DNA from: Impatiens glandulifera | Taxonomy: Eukaryota > Streptophyta > Magnoliopsida > Ericales > Balsaminaceae | Length of the DNA stretch: 64,000 nt | Assembly (NCBI RefSeq): GCF_907164915.1 | Contig: NC_061869.1 | Coordinates: forward strand, 24,598,676-24,662,675 | Reading direction: 5' to 3' | Shown here: positions 1-11,600 of the stretch, piece by piece | Position numbering within the stretch: position 1 is the first letter of the stretch | How the letters are laid out: each line of letters starts with the position of its first letter | Made by a program: the position numbers and the translations under genes | The notes under the pieces: model-generated | What the model saw: the letters and a program-made list of their open reading frames with translations, nothing else | Database searches by the model: none | What the model was told of the DNA's origin: nothing

Positions 1-445
1 CCCTTCCAAAGATGCCCCTACCTATCACATCGTTGAGGAGCTGATATTCAGCCCTCAAGTGTGACTTAGAGCCATGATCATCAACAGGCTCATCCAACCG
101 GGCAAGAGAGAGGGAGACCTCAGCTTTAATGTCGGCCGGTGGGTTGAGGTCTGTGAGCCCTTGTTTGGGCAGACTGAAGCACCGAGCGAAGTCCTGCTCG
201 GTGAAATCGAAGATTATACCCCCAACCTTGGATTGAATGTGGGTATCAAAATGAGGAGTACCCCTGAATACTCTGGCATTATAGAAAAACTCCAGAATGG
301 ATTCAGGGTAGACAGTTTGCTTATCGTCCAGAAAATACTGAAGGCCAGTATCTTCCAGAGCCTTAATCATCCTATATACTTCATAGTGCTCGGTACTGGA
401 GCAAGATTCAAAATCAACTTGAAGAATGTTTGGGAACTGAGACAT
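1..445 (-). CDS. Additional retrotransposon ORF downstream of pol, partial
   Basis: An open minus-strand frame starts at ATG 445-443 and stays open for 148 codons to the left edge. It begins MSQFPNILQVDFES and contains the pattern 'FFYNARVFRG ... FTEQDFARCFSLP ... LRAEYQLLNDVIGRGIF'. This resembles the plant-specific protein often annotated 'putative plant transposon protein', found as an extra ORF 3' of pol in some plant LTR retrotransposons. It lies 515 bp downstream of the pol stop on the same strand. Its function is unknown; an envelope-like or nucleic-acid-binding role has been suggested for extra ORFs of this class, but nothing here proves either. No signal peptide or membrane segment is visible in this part. 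The family assignment is from memory of the pattern. Confidence 0.65.
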   Translation of the reverse strand, partial: MSQFPNILQVDFESCSSTEHYEVYRMIKALEDTGLQYFLDDKQTVYPESILEFFYNARVFRGTPHFDTHIQSKVGGIIFDFTEQDFARCFSLPKQGLTDLNPPADIKAEVSLSLARLDEPVDDHGSKSHLRAEYQLLNDVIGRGIFGR

Positions 446-960
446 GGTTGCCTTAGTGAGAGGATGTGTTTTGTCTTGTGAATGTTTTAGTGAATGTGTG
501 TTTTCCTTAAGTACTAGTTTAGGGACTATCCTATTGTTCAGGTATTGAATGAGATAATGTCTATTGACTGCAGGGTATAAGATATTGCATGAAATAGGCA
601 GGTTTTTCAGACTAGGTTGTCGGTCATAGGCCTGGACTGTGAAAGATATCAAAAGATCTTCACGTCTTTTTAGGCGCGACCAGTTTTTCTTTGAGAAGGT
701 AATGTTTCAGAACAGATATCCTTAAACCCTGATAATTATTCCTCTTCTGTTTGAAATCCAAATAATCTAGGATAGCCTTCTTCTGAACCGGTCAGGTATC
801 AGTTGTTCATCCCGATGCGGTTATTTGGTGCATGCACCAAGTAGCCGGTCGGTTTACTCTATCTGATAAACTGGGCGGTTTTTCCACAGACACCCTGAAG
901 ATTCGAAGTTCAACAGTTTAGGAAGAATTACCGGTTTTGTCTATCTGAACCGGTTTCCCT
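446..960 (-). other. Non-coding spacer between pol and the extra ORF
   Basis: I see no frame of useful length on the minus strand. CCGGTT words continue, so it belongs to the retrotransposon internal region. It may hold the leader for the extra ORF. Confidence 0.5.
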
Positions 961-3900
961 TTAAGCATCCTTTGGAAGGATTTGGCTAATGTCGGTTAAG
1001 CCGAGAGTAAGCCTGAATTGAGAGAACTTAGCTTCCTGTAGAGGCTTCGTGAAGATATCGGCTACTTGTTGATCGGTCGATACGTATTCCAGCCGGATAT
1101 GCTTCAGCGTGACATGCTCCCGGATGAAGTGATGCCTTATGTCGATATGCTTGGTTCTGGAGTGGAGAACCGGGTTATAGGTGATTGCAATGGCACTTGT
1201 ATTGTCACAGAAGATCGGGGACTCTTCGGCTATGACACTGAAGTCCTTCAGCTGTTGTTGGATCCAGAGAAGTTGAGAACAGCAACTTCCGGCCGCCAAG
1301 TATTCAGCCTCCGCGGTTGATGTGGCCACCGATGTCTGCTTCTTGCTGTGCCATGACACCAGCCGGTCACCTAGGAACTGACATGTTCCACTGGTACTCT
1401 TTGTGTCAATCTTACACCCTACATAGTCTGCATCTGAGTAGCTTGTTAGATTAAAGGATGAGTCCTTTGGATACCACAGACCGACATCAGGTGTGCCCTT
1501 TAGATACTTCAATATCCACTTTGCGGCTGTGTAGTGGGATTGCTTTGGATTTGCTTGGAATCTCCCATAAACACCAACTGCAAACAGGATGTCCGGTCTA
1601 CTCGCCGTCAGGTATAGGAGGGATCCGATCATGCCCCGGTATGCAATCTGGTCTACCGATTGACCCTCATCATCTCTGTCCAGTTTAATGGATGAGCTCA
1701 TTGGAGTAGCCGCCGAGGAGCAGGTGTCCATCCCGAATTTCTTCAGTAGCTCCTTGGTGTACTTAGGTTGACTGATGAATGTTCCTTCTTTGAGTTGTTT
1801 GACCTGAAGACCTAGGAAGAAACTTAATTCTCCCATCATACTCATTTCAAACTTGTCAGTCATCATTTTTGAAAACTTATCACATAGCTTAGGATCGGTA
1901 GAGCCAAAAATGATATCATCTACGTAGATTTGAACAAGTAGGATATGTTCCTTCTTTTCAAATTTAAACAATGTTTTATCCACCGAACCGATGGTGAAAT
2001 CATGTTGTAATAGAAATGCGGTTAGTGTATCATACCAGGCTCTAGGTGCTTGCTTTAGACCGTATAAAGCTTTATTTAGCCGGTATACATGGTTTGGAAA
2101 TACAGCGCTTTTGAAACCGGGTGGTTGTTCAACATACACTTCTTCACGTAGATCACCGTTCAGAAACGCACTTTTAACATCCATTTGAAAAACTTTAAAG
2201 TTTTTGAAAGATGCAAAAGCTAGGAAAATTCTAATAGCTTCAATCCTGGCTACAGGAGGAAATGACTCTTCAAAATCAATGCCTTCTTCCTGTTTGTAAC
2301 CTTGAGCCACTAATCTGGCTTTGTTCCTCGTGACCAAACCTTCCTCATTGAGTTTGTTTCTGAATACCCATCTTGTTCTTATGACCGATTGGTCTTTCGG
2401 TCTGGGAACTAGGTACCAGACTTTACTACTCTCGAACTGGTTTAGCTCTTCTTGCATTCCCAAGATCCAATCCGGATCTGACAATGCTTCATCTATTCTT
2501 TTCGGTTCAATCTGGGATATGAAAGCGGAGTTAAAGTATCCTTCCAGAAGTTGACCCCTAGTTCGAATAGGTTCTGAAGGGTCACCTATAATTTGCTCAG
2601 GAGGATGTTTACTGTTTCTTCTGAGATTCAGTTCAGGAGTGTCTACCAAATTACCGTTAACTTGATCAAGGCTAGACATGTCAGTAGGCTGAACATGATT
2701 GTTAGACCGACCGACTCCCTCAAATTGGACCGAAGTGTCAGCTTCCTGTTGTGGAACAGCTTGATCCGGCTGGGTTTCAATGTTACCCATTTGGTCATGG
2801 ACAAACCGCCTGAAGACCGGAGTCTCATCTTCACTATCAGAATGAATATCGTTATTTTCCAATCTGTTGTGTAGATCAAAGCATGAAGCAGTATTGCTTT
2901 CAACCGATTCATCGAAAACAACGTGAATTGTTTCCTCCATGGTTGCAGTTCTATTATTATAAACTCTATATGCTTTGCTTACTGCTGAGTATCCTAGCAT
3001 GATGCCGGTATCGGTTTTTGCATCAAAAACGGTGAGTTGGGTTTTACCATTTATGTGTATGTAACACTTACAACCGAAAATCCTGAGGTACTTAAGTTTG
3101 GGAACCCTGTTAAAATAAACCTCATACGGTGTTTTGTTGTGAAATTTGTTTATTAAAGAGCGGTTTTGTGTATAACATGCAGTGTTGATAGCCTCAGCCC
3201 AAAATTTCTGAGCAATGCCGGAATCGGCTATCATGGACCGTGCGGCTTCCTTGAGAGTCCGGTTTCTTCTCTCGGCCAGGCCATTTTGTTGAGGAGTCCT
3301 AGCACTAGACAACTCGTGTCTAATGCCGGATTCATCAAGATATGCAGTTAATGTACTATTGGTAAATTCGGTACCTCGATCACTTCGAATGCTATTAATG
3401 CGAGTTGATTTTTCATTTTGCAGTCGCTTAAGAAGTGTAATCAGGTTTGATACGGTTTCACGTTTAGATGGTAGGAATATTACCCATGTAAATCTAGAAT
3501 AATCATCAATAACTACCATGGTGTAAAGCATACCTCCTAGGCTAATGACCTGAATCGGTCCAAATAAATCCATGTGAAAAAGATCTAAGCATCGGCTAGA
3601 TTGGATATTTCCTTTACTCTTAAAAGATGACCTAGTCTGTTTACCCATTTGACATGCTGAGCAAACCTTATCCTGGTTAAATACTATGTCAGGAATACCT
3701 TCAACTAGCTTTTTACCGCGAATGTAGTTTAAGGTTTTCATGTTTAGATGGTTTAGTCTCTTGTGCCATAGCCAGGTTTGATCAGTCTTAGCTATCATGC
3801 ATATAGGATATTCTACTCTAGTTTTCCAGTCTACCTTGTAAATATTACCTATCCTATTTCCGGTTAGTAGTACGATACCTTGAGAGTTCTTAACTAAGCA

Positions 3901-4236
3901 TGCATGTTTAAGAAATTCTACAGTGTATCCAGCATCACACATCTGACTAATGCTAAGCAGGTTAAAACGTAGGTTTTCAACTAAAAGTACATTATCAATG
4001 GTTAGGTTACCATGGACAATCTTACCCTTGCCCACAGTTTTACCTTTTGAGTTGTCACCAAAAGTGATTAAAGCACCGGTTACTGTTCTGATGTCGGTTA
4101 GCAAATTGCTGTTTCCGGTCATGTGTCTGGAACAGCCGCTGTCCAAGAACCACTCAGAGTTTCCTAGCCGTTTCTTTGGGTCCTGCAAAATGTACATATT
4201 TACAACTATTTGGTACCCACATTTACTTGGGTCCAC
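961..4236 (-). CDS. pol: Copia pol polyprotein: protease, integrase, reverse transcriptase, RNase H
   Basis: This is a 1091-codon open frame. Order of domains: aspartic-protease-like motif [13 protein letters not shown] (about residues 29-41); GAG-pre-integrase His/Cys finger (LWHKRLNH ... CSACQMGKQ, about 155-200); integrase core with D (FHMDLFGP), D (RSDRGTEF) and E ([12 protein letters not shown]); reverse transcriptase from about 605 with [26 protein letters not shown] and the catalytic YVDD; RNase H with [17 protein letters not shown] and a C-terminal DIFTKPL. All signature residues are present, so the enzymatic half looks intact. The listed start is a GTG; the true protein would be made as part of a gag-pol polyprotein, and the frame is closed upstream by a TAA. 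gag lies upstream in another frame (see 4223-4560). Confidence 0.93.
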   Translation of the reverse strand: MDPSKCGYQIVVNMYILQDPKKRLGNSEWFLDSGCSRHMTGNSNLLTDIRTVTGALITFGDNSKGKTVGKGKIVHGNLTIDNVLLVENLRFNLLSISQMCDAGYTVEFLKHACLVKNSQGIVLLTGNRIGNIYKVDWKTRVEYPICMIAKTDQTWLWHKRLNHLNMKTLNYIRGKKLVEGIPDIVFNQDKVCSACQMGKQTRSSFKSKGNIQSSRCLDLFHMDLFGPIQVISLGGMLYTMVVIDDYSRFTWVIFLPSKRETVSNLITLLKRLQNEKSTRINSIRSDRGTEFTNSTLTAYLDESGIRHELSSARTPQQNGLAERRNRTLKEAARSMIADSGIAQKFWAEAINTACYTQNRSLINKFHNKTPYEVYFNRVPKLKYLRIFGCKCYIHINGKTQLTVFDAKTDTGIMLGYSAVSKAYRVYNNRTATMEETIHVVFDESVESNTASCFDLHNRLENNDIHSDSEDETPVFRRFVHDQMGNIETQPDQAVPQQEADTSVQFEGVGRSNNHVQPTDMSSLDQVNGNLVDTPELNLRRNSKHPPEQIIGDPSEPIRTRGQLLEGYFNSAFISQIEPKRIDEALSDPDWILGMQEELNQFESSKVWYLVPRPKDQSVIRTRWVFRNKLNEEGLVTRNKARLVAQGYKQEEGIDFEESFPPVARIEAIRIFLAFASFKNFKVFQMDVKSAFLNGDLREEVYVEQPPGFKSAVFPNHVYRLNKALYGLKQAPRAWYDTLTAFLLQHDFTIGSVDKTLFKFEKKEHILLVQIYVDDIIFGSTDPKLCDKFSKMMTDKFEMSMMGELSFFLGLQVKQLKEGTFISQPKYTKELLKKFGMDTCSSAATPMSSSIKLDRDDEGQSVDQIAYRGMIGSLLYLTASRPDILFAVGVYGRFQANPKQSHYTAAKWILKYLKGTPDVGLWYPKDSSFNLTSYSDADYVGCKIDTKSTSGTCQFLGDRLVSWHSKKQTSVATSTAEAEYLAAGSCCSQLLWIQQQLKDFSVIAEESPIFCDNTSAIAITYNPVLHSRTKHIDIRHHFIREHVTLKHIRLEYVSTDQQVADIFTKPLQEAKFSQFRLTLGLTDISQILPKDA

Positions 4237-4560
4237 ATGCGATTAGTCCCTTGGGTACCCAAACCTTGATAAACCGGACGGTCTTCTTTGCTAGGGTCTT
4301 AACTGTCCTTTTGGCACTCGGTCTCGTGTATTTCGGTTTTCCTTCAAATGTTCTAAATGGTGATGGTCTTTGGTTCGGTGATCTATGGTTTGACCTACGT
4401 GGTTCAGGAAAGGCTTTCTTATGTCTGAGGATTTCGGCTTTTCTTTTCACAGGGTCAAGCCATGATCCGGTTGGACCAACATATTCGTATTTTAGCTTTT
4501 CTTCCCTATAGTATGCGGTCTCCTCTTCTTCAGCGGTCCAGGAGCTCTTAAAAAATTTTT
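4223..4560 (-). pseudogene. Frame-broken gag-pol junction
   Basis: The peptide linking gag and pol is spread over three frames. The gag frame runs on to a stop at 4492, but the coherent residues upstream of pol (AYYREEKLKYEYVGP, then KVWVPKG) lie in a second frame. That second frame ends just after GLIACGPK near 4223, while pol is open in a third. The first break is near an A/T homopolymer run at about 4545-4560, the second near 4240. At least two small indels therefore disable the polyprotein, unless one is a programmed shift, for which I see no clear signal. Confidence 0.7.
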
Positions 4561-6057
4561 AAAGGGAAGGTTTCCTCTTGTAAGCCTTGCTTTCTCTATG
4601 GGTTTTCGATCTTTAGAGCTATTCTCTATGTATCCTAGGCCACGCTTACAACGAGGATGCCTGTAGTGTTTATTCATGTTCTTTACTATATCGCTAGATC
4701 TCTTATAGGCGGCCATCTTATATTGAAGTCGGGCATTTTCTTCCTCGGTTAGTTCTCTAGTTGGTTCACTAGATTGTTCGGTCTTAGGATCTAATTCGGT
4801 CTCTAAAGTGTGGGTATCATCAGGTTGTATGACTTCCGGTTCAGTTATGATAAGTACCTCTGGTTCTGTCGGAATGTGTACTATGGAATCTGTTCTGATG
4901 TTGAGGTGCTTAGGTAGCATGGTTAGTAGGTTCTTATATTCTTCTACCATGTCATTCAATGCATTGTATAATTCATCTTTAGTAAATTCCTCACAGGGAG
5001 AGTCAAATACCTGTTCCTCATTAGCCATGAGACATGTGAGTTCATCGTCACTGTCACTGTGAGCCCATAGACTTCCTCCATCGTCGGCTATCAGTGCTTT
5101 CGGTACCTCACTTCCTTCACCGGTTTGTTGATAATTGTTTCTGTCATTTTGATAGTCCGGTTTCTGGGTATCCCTCCTCGGTTTCCTGCATTCCCACTTA
5201 AAATGTCCCAAACAGTTACAGTTATAGCATCTTACATTGGATTTGTCACCATAGTAGTTGTTTGTCGGTTGACTCATTTTCATAAATCTCCCAAACTTCT
5301 GTGCAAGCATTGCCATGGCATCCTCAGTGAACTGTTCGGCGGTTCTGATCGGTGCGGGTGCAGGAGCCGGTATCGGTGCAGGTGCAGGAGCAGGTGCAGC
5401 CGGTTCTGTAGATGTGATTAGTGCTCTGGTTGATGTTGAAGCCGAGACTTCCTCTTCGGTTCTAGATCTCATTTCGAACGCATATGCCTTGAGATCTTCG
5501 AATACATCGTATAGTTTCATCTTACGTAGGCTCTTTGATTCCCTCATTACCATTGTTTTTATGTCCCAAGCACTTGGAAGAGATCTCAAAGCCTTCATAA
5601 CTACCTCTTTGTTCTCATACTTCTTGCCCAGAGTTGCTAGTTCATCTAACACACCAGTGAACCGGTCACTGTATTCCTTCATGGTTTCTCCTGGTTTCAT
5701 TTTAATGCTTTCAAACTTCTGTGTGGCCACCATTATTTTGTTCTCCCTTGTTCTTTCATTTCCTTCAAAGATCTGGATAACCGTGTTCCATGTCTCCTTC
5801 GCAGTTTTGCAGTCTCTGATCTTGCAGTATGTGTTTCTGTCCACGCTGTTGGAGATCCGGTTTCTTGCATGGTTGTCCAGGTTGTTTCTTCTCCTATCTT
5901 CAGCCGTCCATTCCTTTCTGTCTTTATCAATAAATATCGGTCCTTCGGTCAGAATGGACTCCATTTCATCATCCAAGGTGACTAGGTGCAGGTGCATGCG
6001 TGCCTTCCAGTTGGCAAAGTCATCACCTTCTAGTATTGGAGGTCTATCTTGATACAT
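4492..6057 (-). CDS. gag: Copia gag (nucleocapsid/capsid) protein
   Basis: The 521-codon frame starts at ATG 6057, just inside the primer binding site. The N-terminal two thirds match plant copia gag (UBN2/DUF4219-type): 'FANWKARMHLHL', 'AKETWNTVIQIFEGNERTR', 'MKPGETMKEYSDRF'. A proline/alanine-rich linker (APAPAPAPIPAPAPAP, about residues 222-237) precedes a CCHC zinc knuckle of the CX2CX4HX4C type (CYNCNCLGHFKWEC, about 278-291). The acidic tail holds E/T/P-rich sequence. The last residues before 4492 are probably out of the original frame. Gag packages the RNA and forms the virus-like particle in the cytoplasm. Confidence 0.9.
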   Translation of the reverse strand: MYQDRPPILEGDDFANWKARMHLHLVTLDDEMESILTEGPIFIDKDRKEWTAEDRRRNNLDNHARNRISNSVDRNTYCKIRDCKTAKETWNTVIQIFEGNERTRENKIMVATQKFESIKMKPGETMKEYSDRFTGVLDELATLGKKYENKEVVMKALRSLPSAWDIKTMVMRESKSLRKMKLYDVFEDLKAYAFEMRSRTEEEVSASTSTRALITSTEPAAPAPAPAPIPAPAPAPIRTAEQFTEDAMAMLAQKFGRFMKMSQPTNNYYGDKSNVRCYNCNCLGHFKWECRKPRRDTQKPDYQNDRNNYQQTGEGSEVPKALIADDGGSLWAHSDSDDELTCLMANEEQVFDSPCEEFTKDELYNALNDMVEEYKNLLTMLPKHLNIRTDSIVHIPTEPEVLIITEPEVIQPDDTHTLETELDPKTEQSSEPTRELTEEENARLQYKMAAYKRSSDIVKNMNKHYRHPRCKRGLGYIENSSKDRKPIEKARLTRGNLPFKNFLRAPGPLKKRRPHTIGKKS

Positions 6058-6082
6058 GCTTGCTTGAGTATTGAAACTAACT

Positions 6083-6094
6083 GCTCTGATACCA
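6083..6094 (-). other. Primer binding site (initiator tRNA-Met)
   Basis: The minus strand reads TGGTATCAGAGC, complementary to the 3' end of plant initiator tRNA-Met, two bases inside the LTR boundary. It fixes element polarity and makes 6097-7394 the 5' LTR. Confidence 0.92.
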
Positions 6095-6716
6095 ATTGTT
6101 AGGATCTAGGTAGCCGCTGGAGGACCGGGGGTTGGACCGGTTAGCGGTTTACACTCGAAGGGTGGTGGTTAATCCGGTTAGAGATTAACACCGGGGTTTC
6201 AATACTACACAACCTGTCACAAACCCTTGAACTAGGTTCAAGCGCGGAAGAGGTTTGCTTTTAAGTTGAAGCGGCACGCTTGTATGATAGGCAGAAATGG
6301 TATTGTATAATGGAGGTTTGAAGTTTGATGGGTCGGCTTCGGTAACCTGGAAGTTCGGCTTGGATAGGATTAAGTCGGTTGTAGTGGTATAAATCGGTCA
6401 AGTAATGAAACCGGCAGACAATAAATAACAAGACAGATTTTATGGATGTTCGGAGATAAAACTCCTACGTCACCCCTTCCTCTCGAAACCGCGAGAAGGA
6501 TATTCACTAAGGAATACAAGTACAAACCGATCGAGACTTATTTCCTGCTCGATAACACTCTTACAATTTACACCGAAATTGTAAAACACACTTTAACTTT
6601 TAACACTTAGGCTTTCTAAAACAGCACAATCTTGTCACTTGTAGTAAATGCTCTTAGCGCTCGTTATCCCAAATGTATGTCTCTGATTGTCCCGCATTTA
6701 CTCTTCTGCAACTGCC

Positions 6717-6726
6717 TCCTTTTATA
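6717..6726 (-). promoter_or_regulatory. TATA box in the LTR promoter
   Basis: The minus strand reads TATAAAAGGA inside the 5' LTR, upstream of gag, in the place expected for the retrotransposon promoter. It is a motif match only. Confidence 0.5.
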
Positions 6727-6796
6727 GGTGAAATATGCCAACGGTCATATTTTACTTCCTTGAATCTGATTGGCTGAGCGGAGGTGCAGTGATTCA

Positions 6797-6881
6797 GTGT
6801 TTCAGACCTGCGGTCGTTTCCTCAGACCTGATGGTCAAGCTCAGACCTGGTGTTCTGTCTCAGACCTGGCGGTCTGTTCTT
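6797..6881. repeat. Short tandem 'CAGACCTG' repeats in the LTR
   Basis: Four spaced copies of TCAGACCTG followed by a GGTC or GGTTC variant occur at roughly 20-28-bp spacing, next to the TATA box on its upstream side as read on the minus strand. Short repeats in this part of an LTR are often enhancer-like; this is inference. Confidence 0.5.
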
Positions 6882-7394
6882 CCGGTATGTAAGACAAACC
6901 TGCCGGGTTTGTCTTTTACTTGATGTAGGCACTGTCTGTTGGACAGTTGTCTGTACTTGGAAGATCTTCTTTCTGGCTTATCCCGAAGTGGAAGGATCCG
7001 GTAGTACTGTTTTCTGCAGCCTACAGTCTTTCCTCAGACTTGCATGGATATGGAAGTATTCAGTCTGTTCCTTTGGTATCGTTCTCAACAGATACCCAAA
7101 TTGTCTTCTTGTACTGGTCGGCCGCTTGACTTAGCCGAGTGGCTTTTGGTATGAGTAATGTAACCGGACTTCTTCCGGTTATTTCTCTGCCTTGTGGATG
7201 ATCGGCTGTTTGATGATTCCGGTTTTAAGCTTTGGCCGATCCTTTCTTTGTGCGGTCAAGTTCCAGGTATTCTTGGTCGGTTTAGTATCTTGACCGGGTA
7301 GTTTTCTTTAGCCGGTTCCGGTCCGGTTCCTTGTTCCTGCATGGAAAGTTTATTTAAGTTAGGTATGTTTGAACCGGTCTAATTTTATCTAACA

Positions 7395-7545
7395 ATTTCT
7401 CCCTTTTTGATTATTTTATTTAAAATTATCAAAATCATGTAAGTTTGCAACCGTAGGCCGGTTGTTTTGTTTGGCCGGATTTTTTTGAAACTGACTTAGG
7501 AGAATTTTTCGAAAAAAATTTGAGAAAAATTTTGGAAAAGTCTTT
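7395..7545 (-). other. Polypurine tract plus remnant of a second copia internal region
   Basis: The minus strand reads AAAAAGGGAGAAAT immediately before the LTR, a good polypurine tract. The next hundred bases are again rich in CCGGTT and GGCCGG words like the element's interior, although they lie outside the LTR. They look like the 3' end of another member of the same family. Confidence 0.55.
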
Positions 7546-8228
7546 ATCTTTTATCTCTTTATCTTTTATCTTATCAATAATATTTAGGGAAAATGCTGTA
7601 TTCATAATCTCAAAATAATTAAAATAAAAAATAAAATATTTTGAAAAAAATATTGTTTTAATAATCCCATAATAATTAAAATTTAGGGTTTAAATAAATT
7701 AAATAATTATTTAAAAAAAATATTATAACCATTTAAATCTCAAAATAATTAAAAAGAAGTTGTAAAATAAAAAAATAAATAATAAATAAAATAGGCAAAA
7801 ATGAATTTTATTGTCTATTAATTGATTGTGTGTTTTTTTGTATGTATGTAAACAAAAATAAAAATAAAAGAGAAAAGGAGAAGCTCAAATCGGGCCAAAG
7901 TTGTTTTTTCCTAAATGAAAGAAGTCATAGGCCACGCGGAGCCCAAGCACGTAGTGAACTAGCCATATGAAAAGTCACGCGATGCTAAACGCGAACGGAT
8001 AGTAGACAAGACGCGGACTAACTTATCTTTGTATAAATTTGACCAAATGATGAAATTCAAAAGGGGAAATTTTCATAATAGTCGTGTAATCATTTCCCCT
8101 ATAATTCTAGGCCATCTTACTTGACGAAGAGGATATAATTTGAGTGAACAACTTGTTGTCATTGATGGTTTTGATCCAAAATTAGAATAATTTAAGCAAT
8201 CTGGTGGATCAGACTAGCTATAAAAAAT

Positions 8229-8693
8229 ATGGTGACAATGGGGTGGTTCAAGGCGGGGAATGCATTTATCATCCCCGTACCGTTTTAATTTTGTGGATTT
8301 TTTTAATACCATCCCCGTCCCATTCGGTTTTTTCAGTTTCAGGGAATCCCGCGGGGCACCATTAATAAGTTTTTTTTTAAAAAATAAATAAAAATTATAT
8401 AAACGAATTTTTTAATATAATAAATATTATAATATATTAAAATTTTATATTATTATAAAGAAATAACCTTATTACCCTTATAAAATATAGTTAATAAATA
8501 AATATATTGGTGATTTAATATATTTAATTATGTTTATGGTGTTCGGGGCAGAATTGGAATAAAATTAGGGCAGGGCGGGACGGGGAACACAAATACCATC
8601 CCTGCCCCATCACCGTTCGGTTTTGGGGAAAAACCGTCCCAAACAGGACAATTCGGTTCGGTTTTCGCGGGGCGGTTTCAAATTGTCATCCTT
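8229..8693. mobile_element. GC-rich MITE (copy A)
   Basis: About 465 bp bounded by imperfect inverted ends: GGTGACAATGGGG at the left and ATTGTCATCCTTA at the right, the inverse of GGATGACAAT. The ends are rich in GGGGCGGG and CCCCGCCCC, standing out from the AT-rich surroundings. The ends are better preserved in copy B. No coding capacity. Confidence 0.6.
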
Positions 8694-11600
8694 AATAAAA
8701 AAGATCCCTAGTTTAAACAAAAAGAAGAAAATAAGCCTCAAGTCATTAATCATCCCCATAAATATTTTGTCATTAAAATTCCTTTAAGTTTTTTAGTCTT
8801 TAAAAAACTTTGTACAAAGCTTCTAAACTTGATTATGGTTTATTCATAAACTTTAACAAGAGTTTTGGAGTATTCTCCAACTCATTCTAAGCAATCATTC
8901 ATGTCGTGATTCATGTTATGAACAAAAGTTAAATTTTTCACATTTTAGTTTATGTGTTCTTAAGTACCACATGACCATTCAATTTAATAATTTGAATTTG
9001 ATCCTAACATAAATTGCAAGCTTTCTCCCTAAACAAATTTGAATCAATCAACCTCAATCAGAAATAGTCAATTAAGATTTTAAATTTCAGAAAAATGAGT
9101 AGTTGTTCTTGAACTCCAGCTAAAGAATGACTGCTCAATAATTATTTCAATTGTTTATAAACGATGTTGGGACTATTTCTAAACCAATCATGAAGTATTT
9201 GAGACACGTTTGCTCAAATTTGAATTTTTCTAACAAGTTTCGGATTCTAATTTTAAGTTTTAACCAACTAGTTTCGACTCTAACATATCTTAAGGAAGCT
9301 TTCGGTAAGCTCGAAGTTTCAATTGGAAGCTTAGACAAAAGCTCGTTTTTCCATTCGAAAATATCATTTTTCAACGAGGCATTGACCGGTTGAATGACGA
9401 CATGTGAACATGATAAACTTGATCTAAATGGGGATATAAAACTCTCCATGTCTTCGGTTTTGTGTTTGGATCCTCATAGCCGAAAACCAAAACCTGCCAT
9501 TTTGGTTTTGACAAGGTTAAAGATAGAGTGTAAACGAGTCGAGCCAAGTGTTAGTATTATTTTATTTAAATAAACAGAAAATATATAATATATTGATGTT
9601 ATAAATAAATAAAATAAAATAAAATATACGAAGAATGAAATCACCGATTTAGAGGTTGATTCGAGGCATGTGTTAGACACATTTTCCTAAAAATAATTTT
9701 ATCGTCTCCTGTTTGTGCTAAAGAGCTTATCGCAGATGGTTATCTCTCAGGGTTCAACGAATCTAGTAGTGATTCTGCACTAGAATCACTATGCATCGAA
9801 CTTGACCAATGTACCTAAACTATCATCGAGTTTGAACAGAAAATATCGGGCAAAAAACTCAAAGAACACTCACAAAATAAGGAGAATATTTTTGGAGTTC
9901 TAAAGTGAGAAATATATAATGATATATCTTATGTAGAATAGATGATTGAATGAATTAGAGAATAAAGAATTTTATATTGTTGAAAAGTTAAACCATTAAA
10001 TAAAATCATCAATTGATCTAACGGTTGACATTGCTTGCATCTTTATTTACCTTAACGTTTCCTCTTCATTATGGAGTTGTTGTTTGCCAAAAATAATTAA
10101 GGAATTTACAATTGAATACTAACCTTACATGGTTTTTCAATTTGTTAATAATAATATTAAATTATCATAATAATTGATAATAAAAAAAAAAAACTCATGT
10201 AAGTTACACTACAAATTGACAAACAGAAACTTGGAAATGATCTTGGGACCAATTTTCAATCATAAAATTCAACAATTAGACAACATACAATATTATGAAA
10301 ACTAAAATATAATAATTTCAAATTCAAATTGGAAGTATGAATTAGAGGATGATTGGGAGCATATCAATGATTGGAGAACACTCATTAGACCTTAGGGAAG
10401 CTTTTGGGAGCCTAAATTAGAAGTTCTTTGCTTTAATAAGGGATTTTCGATTTCTTTCGATTTGAGGCTTGAGATCTAATCTCTAAACTTCATAAGTGTT
10501 GAGGGAGGCTATTTATAGTCTTCCTAAGTAGGTGGAGGCTTCAAGTGAATCGAATCATCCAAAAGCCATTAATGACGTTTTGGTTGTTCTTGATTTAACT
10601 TGCTGAAATAGACTTTGATTATGCCTAATTATGTAGGGTAAATGATCACCGAAGTAGGGTGATCATTTCACGTTTTGAATTTGTCATAAAGATTGACTAA
10701 CAGTTTAATTCCATCTTTGAGAAATCAAAGAAGGGAATCGTCTTTATCCCTCTGAAGATTGCATTGAGGATGACGAACCAGACACAAAATGACGTCGTTT
10801 TGAGGGAAAACGCGAATGCAGAGTGTTTTGTCTAGTTCTGTTAGCAATTGAGAGCTCTCTTAGTTTAACCTCGGTTTACGTGTCAAAAGTCCTTTTAATA
10901 AAATATTATTTAAAAAACCTTATAAAAATATGTCCCGACATTTTAAAATTAATTATGACAATAATTAAATTTTTTTATCATATTTACATAATATTTTAAA
11001 TTTAAAATAATCAAATAGATTAAAGAAATCATTATTTTAAATTAATTTAAAATAATTAATTTAAAATATTATTTATTTGATGAAAGAGTTGCCAATTGAT
11101 TTTTAATTTTACGTATATTTGAATATAGATTATTTTAAGTTTGATGTTTGGTGATAATTGCAAAGTTCTTTAGCACTATATCCTTTGTATGTGTTGAAAA
11201 CGGTCTCTATTTTATAAAGTCTTGATTTTGAAAAATTGGTTTCATTACGTTTTATATAACCAATTATTCTTCAATTCTTAGACATGCATGTATTTATTTT
11301 CATTGAAAATTGTAGATAATATTTAAATGATAGTAGTTGAGATCGATGTCGATGGTTACTGAGAAAAGTAATAACTCGAAAACATAAACCCGATTTGAAA
11401 AATTCAAAATTAAATATGGGTTTTCCTGATTATGTTGATTAATTCGGTTTTGTTTTGATAAAAAAGCGTACAAATGATCTTAAGATCGTTTTCCAATAAA
11501 AAAAACAGACAATCAATCATTATATGAAATTGGTCGAACTGAAATGTAAATTTTTTTATTTAAACTTGTAAATCGAATTATAGTTTGATTAGAAATTTAC

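Larger units (their letters stand above)
1..7394 (-). mobile_element. SIRE/Maximus-like Ty1/copia retrotransposon, 5' part; 3' end lies outside the window
   Basis: Read on the minus strand, the order is 5' LTR (7394-6097), primer binding site, gag, pol (protease, integrase, reverse transcriptase, RNase H) and an extra downstream ORF that leaves the window at base 1. Integrase before reverse transcriptase defines Ty1/copia. The long LTR, the tRNA-Met primer site and the extra 3' ORF suggest the SIRE/Maximus lineage. The 3' LTR and the target duplication cannot be seen. The element is nearly intact, but the reading frame is broken at the gag-pol junction, so this copy is probably not autonomous. 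ACCGGT and CCGGTT words are conspicuous throughout, unlike the flanking AT-rich DNA. Confidence 0.9.
6097..7394 (-). repeat. 5' LTR of the SIRE-like copia element (1298 bp)
   Basis: On the plus strand it starts TGTTAG and ends CTAACA, a perfect 6-bp inverted end of the TG...CA class. The primer binding site abuts the left end. The right end is followed by a polypyrimidine tract (7395-7408), which on the minus strand is a polypurine tract, so both kinds of internal boundary signal flank one LTR. The second LTR of this element is outside the window, so divergence cannot be estimated. Confidence 0.88.

Noticed and set aside
5315..6052. 245-codon plus-strand frame
   Set aside because: It is the antisense of the gag gene (4492-6057), whose zinc knuckle and capsid motifs are clear on the minus strand.
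9474..9680. 68-aa protein identical in both duplicates (also 48388-48594)
   Set aside because: Identity over 200 bp is expected from the low divergence of the duplication; the frame is AT-rich with no family signature.
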